Shown here: positions 1 to 9,441 of the stretch, piece after piece
Layout: every line of letters starts with the position of its first letter
How positions within the stretch are numbered: position 1 is the stretch's first letter
Assembly: GCF_026341825.1 (NCBI RefSeq)
Contig: NZ_JAPENY010000001.1
Span: 3,286,001 to 3,350,000, forward strand
Source of the DNA: Streptomyces sp. NBC_00620
GTDB lineage: Bacteria > Actinomycetota > Actinomycetes > Streptomycetales > Streptomycetaceae
Direction: 5' to 3'
Length of the DNA stretch: 64,000 nt
Notes under the pieces: model-generated
Seen by the model: only the letters and a program-made list of their open reading frames with translations
The model's database searches: none
What the model was told of the DNA's origin: nothing
Translations under genes and position numbers: made by a program

Positions 1-290
1 GCCCCGGGGATCGGGATCGGGACGGGCACCTCAGCCCGATCGTCCAGGTCCTCCACAGCTTTACTCGGATCCGGTGCCTGCGGAGTTCCGCCCTCGGACT
101 GGACCTGCGCGCGCAGCACGCGCACATCCCCGGCGAGCGTCGACACGGCGGTGCCCCGCTTGTCCGCTTCGTCGGCCAACTGGCTGTACCAGGACCAGCC
201 GATGACAGCCATGCCGGAGAGCACGAGGAGCCAGCAGACGACGGCGATACCCCGCCAGTGTCCGGCGAGTGCCCGCTCTGTACGGGTCAC
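1..290 (-). CDS. Putative single-pass membrane protein of the lysis region (partial, 3' end off window)
   Basis: The frame starts with GTG at 290, overlapping the upstream stop as GTGA, and stays open to the window edge. Residues 15-35 form one hydrophobic helix (IAVVCWLLVLSGMAVIGWSW). After it come a short charged, probably helical stretch and a proline-rich run ending VPIPIPG. The product is unassigned. The position after two other small membrane proteins suggests a lysis or spanin-like role, but this is inference. The C-terminus is missing. Confidence 0.6.
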   Translation of the reverse strand, partial: MTRTERALAGHWRGIAVVCWLLVLSGMAVIGWSWYSQLADEADKRGTAVSTLAGDVRVLRAQVQSEGGTPQAPDPSKAVEDLDDRAEVPVPIPIPG

Positions 291-550
291 GGTTGTCCTC
301 CGGGTGGGATGAGTGCGCGGAGCCGGGCAATCTCCGCTTGGTCAGCAGCCCGGAGCTCGGCCTGTTCAGCGAGCCGGGTGTTCAGCTCGGTCACCTTCTG
401 ATCGAGCCGCTCGCGTTCTTTTTGCAGGGTGCCAGTGAGCGAGCTGTAGCCGGTGAGGGCGGTCTCACCCCTCTTGCCGAGGTACGCCACCAACGCCGCG
501 GCGACCGCGCCCACGCCCACAAGCAGGCTGCCGAGGGTGGTGGCGTCCAA
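287..550 (-). CDS. Small membrane protein with coiled coil, holin-like
   Basis: This is an 87-residue protein. It has an N-terminal hydrophobic helix (about residues 8-25, GSLLVGVGAVAAALVAYLG) followed by a charged amphipathic stretch (about 40-80, rich in K/E/R/L) likely to form a coiled coil. It lies two genes downstream of the endolysin in the same direction, and its stop overlaps the next start by four bases (GTGA). Small one-helix proteins in this place often act as holins or holin partners. No family signature proves it. Confidence 0.65.
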   Translation of the reverse strand: MDATTLGSLLVGVGAVAAALVAYLGKRGETALTGYSSLTGTLQKERERLDQKVTELNTRLAEQAELRAADQAEIARLRALIPPGGQP

Positions 551-562
551 GGTGGTTGCTCC

Positions 563-877
563 CTACTGGGCGCGGGGTCCGCTGGTGTAGGCGGTGACCG
601 GCGGGAGCGCGCCACCGGTGTCGGGGTAGGCCGGCGGCCGCGCCCAGCCGAGGAGGAACCCGGCCGCCTTCTGCAGGGCGGTGCCGCGCAGCTTGGTGCC
701 GAGGAACTCGAGCAGGCGGAACGCCAGGTAGTAGGCCAGGACGATGGCGATCGTCACCGCGCTGGTGACCTTCTCGGAGTCGATCTCGACTCCGGCCTGG
801 ACGGCGAGGCTGAGTAGCCATCCGGCGATGAGCGGGATGAGCGTACGCATGATCGAGGGGAACAGAGAGGCAGGCAT
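563..877 (-). CDS. Holin-like membrane protein
   Basis: This 104-residue protein has two hydrophobic segments near residues 10-30 and 40-62, separated by a short polar link (EIDSEKVTS). A hydrophilic proline-rich tail follows (SGPRAQ end). The gene lies immediately after the amidase endolysin. Two-helix proteins of this size beside the endolysin are usual holin candidates in Streptomyces phages. An internal Met at residue 10 (MRTLIPL) could be the true start. Holin activity is inferred from context. Confidence 0.7.
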   Translation of the reverse strand: MPASLFPSIMRTLIPLIAGWLLSLAVQAGVEIDSEKVTSAVTIAIVLAYYLAFRLLEFLGTKLRGTALQKAAGFLLGWARPPAYPDTGGALPPVTAYTSGPRAQ

Positions 878-937
878 AGCCAGCCCCCTTCCTGTGGAGT
901 GGAGTGGAGTTGCCGCGGCGCCAGGTCGACGGCGGTG

Positions 938-1867
938 TCAGGCGACGATGGTGAACAGGCCGCTCTGGGAGCCGAGCTTGGTGAGTGACTTCGTGCCGGG
1001 GATGCCGTTGGCGTCGTCGCCGGTGTAGCCGAGGTGGCGCTGCCACTTGGCGTAGGCGGCGATGGTCTTCGAGCCGAAGGAGCCGTCGCCCGCGTAGGTC
1101 TTGGCGAGGTAGCCGAGCTTGACCAGGGCGGCCTCGGTGAGGTTCGTGCCCGTCATGTACGTGACGTGGCCCTGCTTCGCCCGGGGGTCGGTCCTGGCCG
1201 CTGTGATGAGGAGGGAGAGGTCGACGCGCGGCTTCGACGGCTTGGGCGGTTCCGGGATCCAGCCTCCGTCGGGCTCCGTTGCCAGCTGCTTCCTCACATC
1301 GGCGCGGAAGTCGTCCATGTCGAAGCTGGGGTCGATCTTGCCGGGCTGGACCTCCTTGTGCCCGGCGATCGACTTCTCGGACCAGCCGTGGGCCCGGCAC
1401 AGGGCAGCGGCCCACAGGACCGCGTTGCGGTACTGCGCGTCCGGATAGGGGTCCTTGCCGTTGCCGCGGTTCTCGATCTCCAGGCCGTACAGCGCGTCAT
1501 TGCCGTCGGCATTGGCCTGGTTGTCCTTCGGTAGCGGGGAGTCCTCGTCGTGAAGTGCCTTGAGGACGTCGAGGTCGACGGACCCGGCATGGTTCGCGCG
1601 GCCGGCACTCAGCAGCCACAAGCCATCGGTCTTGCCCAGCCAGGCGTGGCACAGCGGGCCGGGTAGGTCGGACCTGCCTTTGAAGCAGAGCTCCCTGTCG
1701 TCGTGCCCCGCCGTGTGGTGGATCAGCACACCGACCACGGGCCCGAACTTCTTACCCGTCGCCGCATCCCGGCTGTGAGTCTTCCAGCCCGCGTGCTCGC
1801 GAACAGTGAGGCCTTCGGCCTCGAGCGCGGCGAGGGTCTCAAAGGCGGTCAGAGGTGTCGCCATCAC
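938..1867 (-). CDS. Endolysin: N-acetylmuramoyl-L-alanine amidase with C-terminal peptidoglycan-binding domain
   Basis: This 309-residue protein should cleave the amide bond between muramic acid and the stem peptide at lysis. Residues about 40-200 are an Amidase_2 (PGRP-like) zinc amidase. Visible metal-site motifs are LIHHTAGHDD (His50/51) and AGHKEVQPGKIDP (about 167). The C-terminal 70 residues (LTEAALVKLGYL to the end) resemble a small peptidoglycan-binding repeat with WQRHLGY. No signal peptide is seen, so export would depend on a holin, consistent with the downstream genes. GTG at 1867 and ATG at 1864 are both possible starts; the upstream stop overlaps them. Confidence 0.92.
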   Translation of the reverse strand: MMATPLTAFETLAALEAEGLTVREHAGWKTHSRDAATGKKFGPVVGVLIHHTAGHDDRELCFKGRSDLPGPLCHAWLGKTDGLWLLSAGRANHAGSVDLDVLKALHDEDSPLPKDNQANADGNDALYGLEIENRGNGKDPYPDAQYRNAVLWAAALCRAHGWSEKSIAGHKEVQPGKIDPSFDMDDFRADVRKQLATEPDGGWIPEPPKPSKPRVDLSLLITAARTDPRAKQGHVTYMTGTNLTEAALVKLGYLAKTYAGDGSFGSKTIAAYAKWQRHLGYTGDDANGIPGTKSLTKLGSQSGLFTIVA

Positions 1868-2127
1868 ACACGCTCCGGCCAGGACCAGGTGCCCGGCCCG
1901 TCGCCCTGCGGGATCGCGTGCTCGGTGTACGAGCCCTGCGCCCCGGGGGTCATGACGTGCAGGTGCACGGTGGTGTCGGCGTCGAGCGGCGGCACGTCGC
2001 CGCGCTCGAGGCCTATCGGGTCGAGGGTGTCGCGGGTTGCGGTGACGACGGCGGGCAACGGGTAGCCGCGGGTCTTGGCTCGGTAGATGACGATCCGTCC
2101 GACGGACGGCGCGGGCTGCTCGGTCAT
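1864..2127 (-). CDS. Conserved phage protein between tail-tip genes and endolysin
   Basis: This 87-residue protein starts MTEQPAPSVG. The start at 2127 is chosen because GGAG lies about six bases upstream; an in-frame longer version to 2160 lacks a good site. The sequence is beta-rich (GRIVIYRAKTRGYPLPAVVT) and ends GPGTWSWPERV. I recognise it only as a type often found next to endolysins in actinophages and give no function. Its stop overlaps the amidase start. Confidence 0.7.
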   Translation of the reverse strand: MTEQPAPSVGRIVIYRAKTRGYPLPAVVTATRDTLDPIGLERGDVPPLDADTTVHLHVMTPGAQGSYTEHAIPQGDGPGTWSWPERV

Positions 2128-2188
2128 TGAGACTCCAGACATGACGAAGGCCCCGGCCAACGGCGCGGGGCGGGCGGAACGGGGCAGG

Positions 2189-2686
2189 TCAGGTGGCGGT
2201 TTCCTGGATGAAGGTCATGCGGAGCTGATGGGTCGCGGCGAGAGTGACCGGGACGGTCGGGCCCATCCACGCGAGGCGCGTGTCGGTGGACGTAGTGGAG
2301 AAGAACGGCGAGAGGGTGCTACCGCCCGAGCCGAGGACGACGTGTCCGGCCCACCGGCTGCCCGCGAGCAGCTGCGCCGCCCCGATGAGGCTGGCGCCTG
2401 ACGCTGCCCCGGCAGCCGGGAGGGTGAAGGAGTAGTCGCCGGCGCCGTAGGTGGTGGTGGAGCCCATGGTGACGTTGATGTGGCCGAGGACGGTACGGCC
2501 GATCTTCATGTACCGGCCGAGGATGACGCCGTTGCCGATGACGGGGTTGGTGGTGGCTGCGGTCCACACCGGGGTGTACGACGTCCACGCCGCGAACATC
2601 GAGTTGAACTGGTCGCGGATCTCGGTGTTCATGATGGCAGCGGGGACGACCTCGCCCACCGCCCAGGTGCGCGGTGCGAACGTCAT
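2189..2686 (-). CDS. Minor tail / receptor-binding-type protein
   Basis: This 165-residue protein begins MTFAPRTWAVGEVVPAAIMN, a form typical of short tail-tip proteins in siphophages. A repetitive beta-rich region with TNPVIGNGVILGRYMKIGR follows. It is rich in Thr, Ser and Gly with almost no charged clusters, as expected for an extracellular virion protein. It overlaps the upstream gene by four bases and lies between the LamG tail protein and the endolysin. A role in host-surface contact is inferred from family type and position. Confidence 0.72.
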   Translation of the reverse strand: MTFAPRTWAVGEVVPAAIMNTEIRDQFNSMFAAWTSYTPVWTAATTNPVIGNGVILGRYMKIGRTVLGHINVTMGSTTTYGAGDYSFTLPAAGAASGASLIGAAQLLAGSRWAGHVVLGSGGSTLSPFFSTTSTDTRLAWMGPTVPVTLAATHQLRMTFIQETAT

Positions 2687-3132
2687 ACCGGCTCACTCAG
2701 CGGACCAGGGTCGGGCGCAGGCTCGGCCTGCCAGTCCGGGTTGTTGGGATCCAGGGGGTTCCACCAATTCCGCAGGTGCGGCTGCGGGATGGTGAGCAGC
2801 TCCGCCTCGATCACCGCGGTCTCCTCGGCGGTGGGGACGACCAGGGTGGCCCAGCCGTACCCGCACTGGGTGCAGCCCCAGCGCGGGTCGACCAGGGAGA
2901 CGATCGCGGCGGATCCGCACACGCAGTCGGCCAGCCACCGGTTCTGGTTGACGCGGGCGTAGACGGGCGGCACGCCGTCGAGGGTGCCCTCGGGCAGGGG
3001 GACGCGGCGCCCCATGCGCTCTTCGATCCAGCGGTAGATCAGCTCGGCGCCAGGGACGTCCGCCCAGGCGTCCTGGGGGAGCCGGGGCGGGGGCAGGTAG
3101 TACGTCTCGGCGCGCACGACGGCGATGGCCAC
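2683..3132 (-). CDS. Tail-region protein with a zinc-ribbon-like Cys pattern
   Basis: This 149-residue protein has a CVCG ... GCTQCGYG pair in the middle (about residues 70-93), which could hold one zinc ion. The rest is polar and proline-rich, ending DPGPLSEPV. It sits between the large LamG tail protein and the short tail-tip protein and overlaps the latter by four bases. I cannot name a family. A structural or baseplate-associated role is likely from position only. Confidence 0.65.
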   Translation of the reverse strand: MAIAVVRAETYYLPPPRLPQDAWADVPGAELIYRWIEERMGRRVPLPEGTLDGVPPVYARVNQNRWLADCVCGSAAIVSLVDPRWGCTQCGYGWATLVVPTAEETAVIEAELLTIPQPHLRNWWNPLDPNNPDWQAEPAPDPGPLSEPV

Positions 3133-3141
3133 GATGCTCCT

Positions 3142-5592
3142 TCAGTAGGCGAGGCGGGTGGTGGAGTCGAGGACGGAGTAGACGGCGTCATCGAGGACCC
3201 ACACCGAGTCGGTCGCGGACGCCGAGGTGTGGAACCCGATCAGGTGCGACTTCTCTTTCAGCGTCTCGGTGTAGCCCTCGACGGTGACGCGCATGCTGGA
3301 CGCCGGGGCCTGAGAGGGCAGGTTGAAGACGGTGAAGTACGAGCTGATCTCCGCGTCGAGGATGTCCAGGAAGTTGGGCATCGTGTAGGCCTCGATGGCG
3401 ACCTCGCGCAGTTCCGGGGCCGGGGCGGCGTAGCGGGACACGAGCCAGGCCGCCGCGTCCAGGACCGAGTTGTCGGAGGTTTTTAGCAGGCTGAGCGTGC
3501 CGCCGGCAGGAGGGTAGGTGCCGAACGCCAGGATGGATTCGGGCGCGGTCACCCGCTGTGTCGCGCCGCCCGGCCGGCTCGCCTCAACGAAGTTGATCTT
3601 CTTCTGGTCGTCGGCCGCGAGCTTGGTGCCGGGTTCGAGATCGGCGTAGTCGATGGTGAACGTCTCGGACGCCGGGTCGGGGTTGTAGCGCACATCGCGG
3701 GACTGGTACGCGAGCCCGAACCAGTCGCGTTCGGCAAACAGCTTGCCACTCTCGGTGGATTCGACCTCCCGCATGCGGGCCACGACCCCGGATCCGCCGG
3801 GTCCCTGAGAGTCGATCGGGTCGTGGGTGCTGCCCCAGACGGTGACGGACAGCAGACCCGCGTACTGGGCAAACCGCTCGATCCGGATGTCCGCGGCCTC
3901 GCCCGCGTGCCCGTTCGCGCCCGCGTCGTAGTGGGTGGCCAGCGCGGATCCGATCGAGACGCCCGCCGCGTAGACGGCGACGTGGGCCAGGGCGCCATTC
4001 CACAGGCGGGTGCCGCGGTAGCCGCCTATGTGCAGGAAGCGCTGGTCGGATCCCGGGGTGGGGGCGAGGACGGAGTCGACGTTGACGCCGTCGACCCAGA
4101 AGGTGCCGAAGTGCTGGTCGTAGACGAGGTGGTGCCAGTTGTCGTCGGCCAGGCCGCTTGTGCCGCCGACGGTCTCCACGGTGAGGGAGCTCGCGCCGGT
4201 GTCTGTCCACTCGATCTGCAGGGCGCCGCCGGCCGACAGGGACAGCACGTGCACGTACTGCAGGTCGGGCGAGTACAGGCCGAGGATCGCCCGGCCGGTC
4301 GTGGCGGTCTTGAACCAGGCCTCCAACGCGGGCCGGTTGGCGGTCAGCCGGTCCTGAGCCGCCGAGCCCAGGTCGACCGTCAGGTACTTCCCAGCCGTCG
4401 CCGTCGACGGGGTGAACAGGGGGGTGCTGTCGCCAGTGGCGGTCGGACCCTCGGCGGTGGCCATGGTGAGCGTGCCGCCCGCTCCGGCCTGAGTGATGGC
4501 CATCGAGGACAGGCCGTTGCCGGACAGGTCGCCGGCACTGATCGAGTCGGCGGGCTCGGTCAGCGGGTAGTACGCCACCGGGCCGCGCTCGATGATCTCC
4601 TCGGCCACCATGGAGCGCAGGACGGGCAGCTTGTTGAGGCGCTTGAACAGATCGGTGCACGAGATCGTGACCTTGGAGACCAGACCTTCCCAGTCGACGG
4701 GCCACTCGTTGACCATCCCGTAGAAGCGGGGCCGGACCTCGGCGCCGACCAGGTCCCATTCCACGAAGTCGTTGGTGCCGCCCGTGCGGGTGGTGGGGAA
4801 CTCAACGGCCAGCGTCTGCGAGGTCACCCAGGCCGGTGTGGCGAGCGAGCGGCGCACCGTCCAGCCGAAGCCGTCACCGCTGCTCTCCCAGTAGACGGTG
4901 CCGCCGGACTCCCTCACCCGCAGCCACACATGGTTGATGGCGGAGTACGTGAAGCCGACGGCAGTGCCGTCGAAGAACCCGGTCTGCGTCTCCGCGCTGA
5001 TCACGCCGGTGACCGCGTTGTACCGCCAGCCGAGCCGCGTCCCGCCCGTGGTCGAGTTGACCCACATCGAGGCGAGCGCAGCTGAGGAGCCGTTGGCCCC
5101 AGGAAGAGTGACCAGCTTCGCCGTCAGCTTCGATCCGGCCAGCGCCCATTCACGCACGGTCTGGAACCCGGCAGTCGAGACCGTAGTGACGGGGACGCGC
5201 ATGCGTCCGCCGGTCTCGCTCGCACCGCCGAAGGGCGTGCTCCACAAGGTGGTGTTCACGCGGTTGTCGTCGAAGTCGTCGCCGAGCATCGCGGTCGGGT
5301 AGGGCGACGATCCGGACCGCGCAGGGATGACGGCCTGCGAGACCCGGATCGGCGCGTTCTCCCGCACGAACGGCCACCATGGCGATGCGGAGTTACCCGG
5401 AGTCAGCCACCCATCCTGATTGTCCAGGGACAGCGTCGCCGTTCCGGGCTGCGTCTCCGACAACTCGTCCGCGGCGCCCCGGTTGATGACCACACCGCGC
5501 ACCTGGTCAACGCGCTGCGTGATGTCCGTCCAGGTGATGGTGGTGGGCGCCTGGACCAGGCCGCCCCACCCCACCTCCACAAGCAGCGTCAT
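3142..5592 (-). CDS. Large minor tail protein with LamG/concanavalin-like domain
   Basis: This 816-residue protein begins MTLLVEVGWGG. The ATG at 5592 follows a strong GGAGGTGACGGG site, so the 66 extra upstream in-frame codons are discarded. The N-terminal part resembles siphovirus distal-tail/tail-hub proteins. The middle (about residues 350-590) reads as a LamG jelly roll (AYYPLTEPAD, LEAWFKTATTG, WHHLVYDQHFGTFWVDG). LamG domains usually bind carbohydrate, so this is a candidate for attachment to the Streptomyces surface. It lies directly after the tape-measure gene with a four-base gap. Confidence 0.85.
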   Translation of the reverse strand: MTLLVEVGWGGLVQAPTTITWTDITQRVDQVRGVVINRGAADELSETQPGTATLSLDNQDGWLTPGNSASPWWPFVRENAPIRVSQAVIPARSGSSPYPTAMLGDDFDDNRVNTTLWSTPFGGASETGGRMRVPVTTVSTAGFQTVREWALAGSKLTAKLVTLPGANGSSAALASMWVNSTTGGTRLGWRYNAVTGVISAETQTGFFDGTAVGFTYSAINHVWLRVRESGGTVYWESSGDGFGWTVRRSLATPAWVTSQTLAVEFPTTRTGGTNDFVEWDLVGAEVRPRFYGMVNEWPVDWEGLVSKVTISCTDLFKRLNKLPVLRSMVAEEIIERGPVAYYPLTEPADSISAGDLSGNGLSSMAITQAGAGGTLTMATAEGPTATGDSTPLFTPSTATAGKYLTVDLGSAAQDRLTANRPALEAWFKTATTGRAILGLYSPDLQYVHVLSLSAGGALQIEWTDTGASSLTVETVGGTSGLADDNWHHLVYDQHFGTFWVDGVNVDSVLAPTPGSDQRFLHIGGYRGTRLWNGALAHVAVYAAGVSIGSALATHYDAGANGHAGEAADIRIERFAQYAGLLSVTVWGSTHDPIDSQGPGGSGVVARMREVESTESGKLFAERDWFGLAYQSRDVRYNPDPASETFTIDYADLEPGTKLAADDQKKINFVEASRPGGATQRVTAPESILAFGTYPPAGGTLSLLKTSDNSVLDAAAWLVSRYAAPAPELREVAIEAYTMPNFLDILDAEISSYFTVFNLPSQAPASSMRVTVEGYTETLKEKSHLIGFHTSASATDSVWVLDDAVYSVLDSTTRLAY

Positions 5593-5596
5593 CCCG

Positions 5597-8500
5597 TCAC
5601 CTCCCCGGCTGCAAGACCACCGTCGCGCCCTGCGCGCGGCCGAGCTGGACCAGGACCCGCTGGAGCTCGCGGCCGACCGCGACGGGATCCATCGCCTGCT
5701 CCACGACGACGCTGACGTGGTAGACCACGCCGCCGCCGCCCGTACCTCCCACTGCCGCCCGGCCCGCGACAGCGCCGACGCCGGCCACACCCGTCATCCG
5801 GCCGGCGACGATGTTCATGGCGCTGTCGATGTAGGGCAGTCCCTGGAGGACGCCGACCCCGATACCGCGTGCGGTGTTGATCCCGTCGGGGATCAGCTTC
5901 CTGGCGGGTGAGTTGATGCCGAGGGCTTTGCGCAGGGCCTTCTGCATCCCCTTGGCGATCTTCACCATGAGGTCCTCGATGGCGTCCTGCTGGGACTCCA
6001 GCCCCTTCAGGAAGCCCTTCGAGGCGTTCTTCCCCGAGTCGTACAACGCGTCGGCGCCGGCCTCGCCCAACTTGGTCGTCGACTTGTCCAGCGTCGACTG
6101 AATGACGTTGATCGAGTTGAACGTCATCTTGTCCGCACCGACCAGCGCCGAGGCGTAGGCGTACCCGGCCTCGGGGCCCATGTTGAGGATCTGCCGCAGC
6201 AAGGACTTGTTGAGGCCCTTCTTCGCGAGGATGCCGATGTAGCTCGTGAACGTTTTGATCTGCGCCAGCTTCGCCGCGAGCCCCGCCTTGATGCCGCCCG
6301 CGGTCACCTGCTCGGGCTCCATGCCCAGGTTGGACAGGCCCGCGCCCTGGCGGGCGTTGGTGCTGAGCTCCCGCTTGTATCCCTTCGCTTCGGCGATTTT
6401 CGCGGCGACGGCGTCGCGCTTCGTCGCGGCCGCAAGGAGCTTGTTGGTCTGCGCGTTGACGTAGGCGAGGAGGCTGGATTCCTTGCGCCCGCTGAACGCG
6501 GTTTTGATGTCCTTCGCGAGGTCGGCCGCCACCGATTTGATCTTGTCGCGGGATCCGGTCAGGCCGACGACCAGGCCCTTGCCTGTGTCCGCCGCCAAGG
6601 CCTTCGTCTTCTTGGACGGGCTCGCGATCTCCAGCTCTTCCCGGATCCCGGCCTCGACACCCGAGGCCATCTTCCGGGCGGCCGCCACCACCAGGCCGGT
6701 GCTGCCCGTCATGCCGTCGGCCAGCCCGCGAGCAGCATCCGCGCCGGCCCCGGACATTGCGCTGCCACCACCGCGGCCGCCGAGCAGGGAGCCGACGCCG
6801 GCCTTGCCGTCGTTGATCGCGCGCAGCAGCGGCAGATTCCGCGCCGTCTGCTTCGCGTTGACCACGAACTCCTTGGCGCTCAGCCAAGGTGCGAACACGG
6901 AGTCGGACGTGCCGGTGCCTGGTCCTTCGACCAGACCGCCGACGGAGTAGCCCTTGCCCCGGTGAGCGAACCCGCTCCCCGTGAACAGCCCGCCGGTCGC
7001 ACCGGTGATGTCGTGCTGCGAGCGACCGGACAGGTAGTTCGTCTGGTACTCGGTGATGATCCGCGTGGTCTTCTTGGTGAAGATGGTGATGCTCTTGTCG
7101 TGCAGGGCCGCGACCGCGGCGCCCACGTTCTTCACCCCGGACAGCGCCGCGCCGGTCTTGGCCGACACCGTCACGCTGCCATCCGGCAGCCGCTTCACCT
7201 TGAGGCCGAAGCCTTCGAGGATCTGCTCGGCGCCCTTCGACAGCGTCGACAGCGTCACCGACTTCGCGCCCGGCGCCCCCTTCACCTTCGCGTTGAAGGC
7301 TTCCAGGTCTGCGGTCGCGTCCTCGGCCGACATATCGACCCGGACCTTCGCGTCCGGGATCTTCAGCAGCTGGTCGGCGAGGCTGGACGCCTCGGTACGG
7401 CTGAGCCCCATCGCGCGGGCGGACTCGATGAACGCCGTCCGGCCCCGCTTGTAGATCCCGTTGACGGTCTCCCAGCTCGCCCCCGACTCGCGAGCACTCG
7501 CGCTCGCTTCGTCCGTCTTCCCGGCCAGGTCGCTCAGCGCAGTCGCCGCGGTGCGTGCCTTCTCCGAGTTGAGGTTGAGCTTGCCGCCGGACATGTCGAG
7601 CGCGCCGGCGTTCTCCTTCGCAGCCTTCGCCGCGGAGTCGATGCTCGCCTCGAAACCGATCATCCCGCCGAGGCCCTGGCGCTGTACGTCGTTGAGCTTC
7701 TGGAGGCTCTGCCTCAGCCCGTCCGCGCTCTTCGTCTGCGCGGCCAGCTTGGCTGCGACGGCCTGCGACTGTGCGCCGAACAGGCCCATGCTGTCGGCGG
7801 AGAGCTGCTGCTCGAACTTGGCGTCGGCGATCGCCGCCTTGTAGTCGCCGAGTTTGTTCGTGAACTCCTTGGTGTCGCGGCCGCCCTTGCCGTACTCGGC
7901 CGTCAGCCGCTTCAGTGCGGCGGCGGCCAGGTCCGACTGCCCGCCCTTCACCATCCCGGCGAGGGCGTCGTCGACCGCGCCGATGTTCTCCGTCGCTTCC
8001 TTGACCGGGGTCGAGTCCCAGCCCGTCCAGCCGACGAGGAACTGCTGCACCTTGTCTGTGGTGGTCGGGTCGGTCAGGGAACGGACCTTGCCGTACAGGC
8101 CGTCGAGGTCGGTACCGAAATGCTTCGAGGCCTCGCCGGTGACCTTGCCGGTGGTGCCGAGCTCGCGCAGCGACGACGTCAACTTGTCGACGTCCGGCGG
8201 CGCCTGGCGCCCGCGCTGCGACAGCTCCGACAGGGCGATGAGCAGCAGCCCGATGCCCGTGCCTGCGATCGCGACTTTGGCAGTGCGGGACAGAGCCATG
8301 ATGCTGGCGCGCACCGCGGCCAGGGTGCCGGGCGTGGCCGCGGCCGCCGTGCGCATCGCGACCAGCTGCGCCCCGAACATCGCGATCGCGGTGCGGCCGG
8401 CTGCCATGCCGAGCGCGGCCGCCTTTGTGAGCTTCATCGCGATGGCCAGTTGCAGGAACATCGCGATGGCCTCGGGCGGTACAGCCGACACCAGACGGGC

Positions 8501-9439
8501 CGCGACCTCGACCACCTGGAGCAGGCCGACACCGACGCCGCTCGCCCCGTCGAGGACATGGATCAGAGCGGTGGCCACGGAGTTGAGGACGCTCGCCACG
8601 GTGGGCCCCTGCGCCCGCGCCCACGTCATGAACTCGGAGGCCTTGCCCCCGACTTGACCCGTGTTGCTGACGCGGAGCAGGTGGACGAGCTGGTCGTTCA
8701 CCCCTCGCAGCGTCTTCTGCGTGAACGTTGTGAACTGGCTGTTCAGGCGTTCCAGGCCGGGGGACTCCATCTCCCCGCCGATGATCGTCATGAAACGATC
8801 GGTCTCGGCACCCGTCGCCCGGACCAGCCCCGTTGTCTTGGGCAGCAGCCCGTTGAGGATGGCGATGCCCTTGGTGACGGTGGGCACCGTGTCGCCGGCC
8901 AGAGAGTCGGACCACTGCTTGTAGGAGTCCTTCAGCAGGCCGAGCGCTGCGGCTGCTTCCCGGGTCTCCGGCGGCAGCTTGGACACCGACTCCACATAGG
9001 CGGTGTGGGCGGCGACCGCCTCCTGGGACCGGGCGCCGCTCTTGGCGACCGCGTCCTCCCACTCCTTCTCGGCCTCGGCCGCGTCCGAGAGTGCGCCGAT
9101 CTGTGGGACGAGGGCCGCGGTCATCGCCAGCGTGGCCACGGCGACGGTGCCTGCGCCGGCTGCGATCGGCGCCAGCGAGGCTGCCGCCGGGATCGCTGCC
9201 GGGGCAAGGAGCTTGGTGACTTTGCCGAGTTCCTCGAGGGCTTTGCCGCCGGCGCTCGTGTCCCGGCGCAGTCCGGCCATGCGGTCCTGCGTGTTCCGGG
9301 TGAACGTACGGACGTTGCGGTCCGCGTCCATGCTCGCGGCGTGCATGCGGCGGGCCATGCGGGTGGCCGCATCCCCCACGTCGTCGAACACGTCGGACAG
9401 TGCGTCACGCCCGGTCAGCAGGAACGACATCGAGGGCAC
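5597..9439 (-). CDS. Tape measure protein
   Basis: This 1280-residue protein sets tail length and is packed inside the tail tube in this family. It is mostly Ala/Lys/Glu-rich helix with hydrophobic stretches near residues 70-110 and 300-420, as usual for tape measures, and it is the longest gene in the element. The start is GTG at 9439, preceded by GGGGGAT; MSFLLTGRDAL follows three codons later, so the ATG at 9430 is an alternative. The frameshifted chaperone ends at 9442, two bases before it. The C-terminus carries a glycine-rich stretch then MDPVAVGRELQRVL. Confidence 0.93.
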   Translation of the reverse strand: MPSMSFLLTGRDALSDVFDDVGDAATRMARRMHAASMDADRNVRTFTRNTQDRMAGLRRDTSAGGKALEELGKVTKLLAPAAIPAAASLAPIAAGAGTVAVATLAMTAALVPQIGALSDAAEAEKEWEDAVAKSGARSQEAVAAHTAYVESVSKLPPETREAAAALGLLKDSYKQWSDSLAGDTVPTVTKGIAILNGLLPKTTGLVRATGAETDRFMTIIGGEMESPGLERLNSQFTTFTQKTLRGVNDQLVHLLRVSNTGQVGGKASEFMTWARAQGPTVASVLNSVATALIHVLDGASGVGVGLLQVVEVAARLVSAVPPEAIAMFLQLAIAMKLTKAAALGMAAGRTAIAMFGAQLVAMRTAAAATPGTLAAVRASIMALSRTAKVAIAGTGIGLLLIALSELSQRGRQAPPDVDKLTSSLRELGTTGKVTGEASKHFGTDLDGLYGKVRSLTDPTTTDKVQQFLVGWTGWDSTPVKEATENIGAVDDALAGMVKGGQSDLAAAALKRLTAEYGKGGRDTKEFTNKLGDYKAAIADAKFEQQLSADSMGLFGAQSQAVAAKLAAQTKSADGLRQSLQKLNDVQRQGLGGMIGFEASIDSAAKAAKENAGALDMSGGKLNLNSEKARTAATALSDLAGKTDEASASARESGASWETVNGIYKRGRTAFIESARAMGLSRTEASSLADQLLKIPDAKVRVDMSAEDATADLEAFNAKVKGAPGAKSVTLSTLSKGAEQILEGFGLKVKRLPDGSVTVSAKTGAALSGVKNVGAAVAALHDKSITIFTKKTTRIITEYQTNYLSGRSQHDITGATGGLFTGSGFAHRGKGYSVGGLVEGPGTGTSDSVFAPWLSAKEFVVNAKQTARNLPLLRAINDGKAGVGSLLGGRGGGSAMSGAGADAARGLADGMTGSTGLVVAAARKMASGVEAGIREELEIASPSKKTKALAADTGKGLVVGLTGSRDKIKSVAADLAKDIKTAFSGRKESSLLAYVNAQTNKLLAAATKRDAVAAKIAEAKGYKRELSTNARQGAGLSNLGMEPEQVTAGGIKAGLAAKLAQIKTFTSYIGILAKKGLNKSLLRQILNMGPEAGYAYASALVGADKMTFNSINVIQSTLDKSTTKLGEAGADALYDSGKNASKGFLKGLESQQDAIEDLMVKIAKGMQKALRKALGINSPARKLIPDGINTARGIGVGVLQGLPYIDSAMNIVAGRMTGVAGVGAVAGRAAVGGTGGGGVVYHVSVVVEQAMDPVAVGRELQRVLVQLGRAQGATVVLQPGR

Positions 9440-9441
9440 GG

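Noticed and set aside
61..330. 89-codon minus-strand frame at the left edge
   Set aside because: It is out of frame with the better membrane-protein frame that starts at GTG 290 with a GTGA overlap; its composition is shadow-like.
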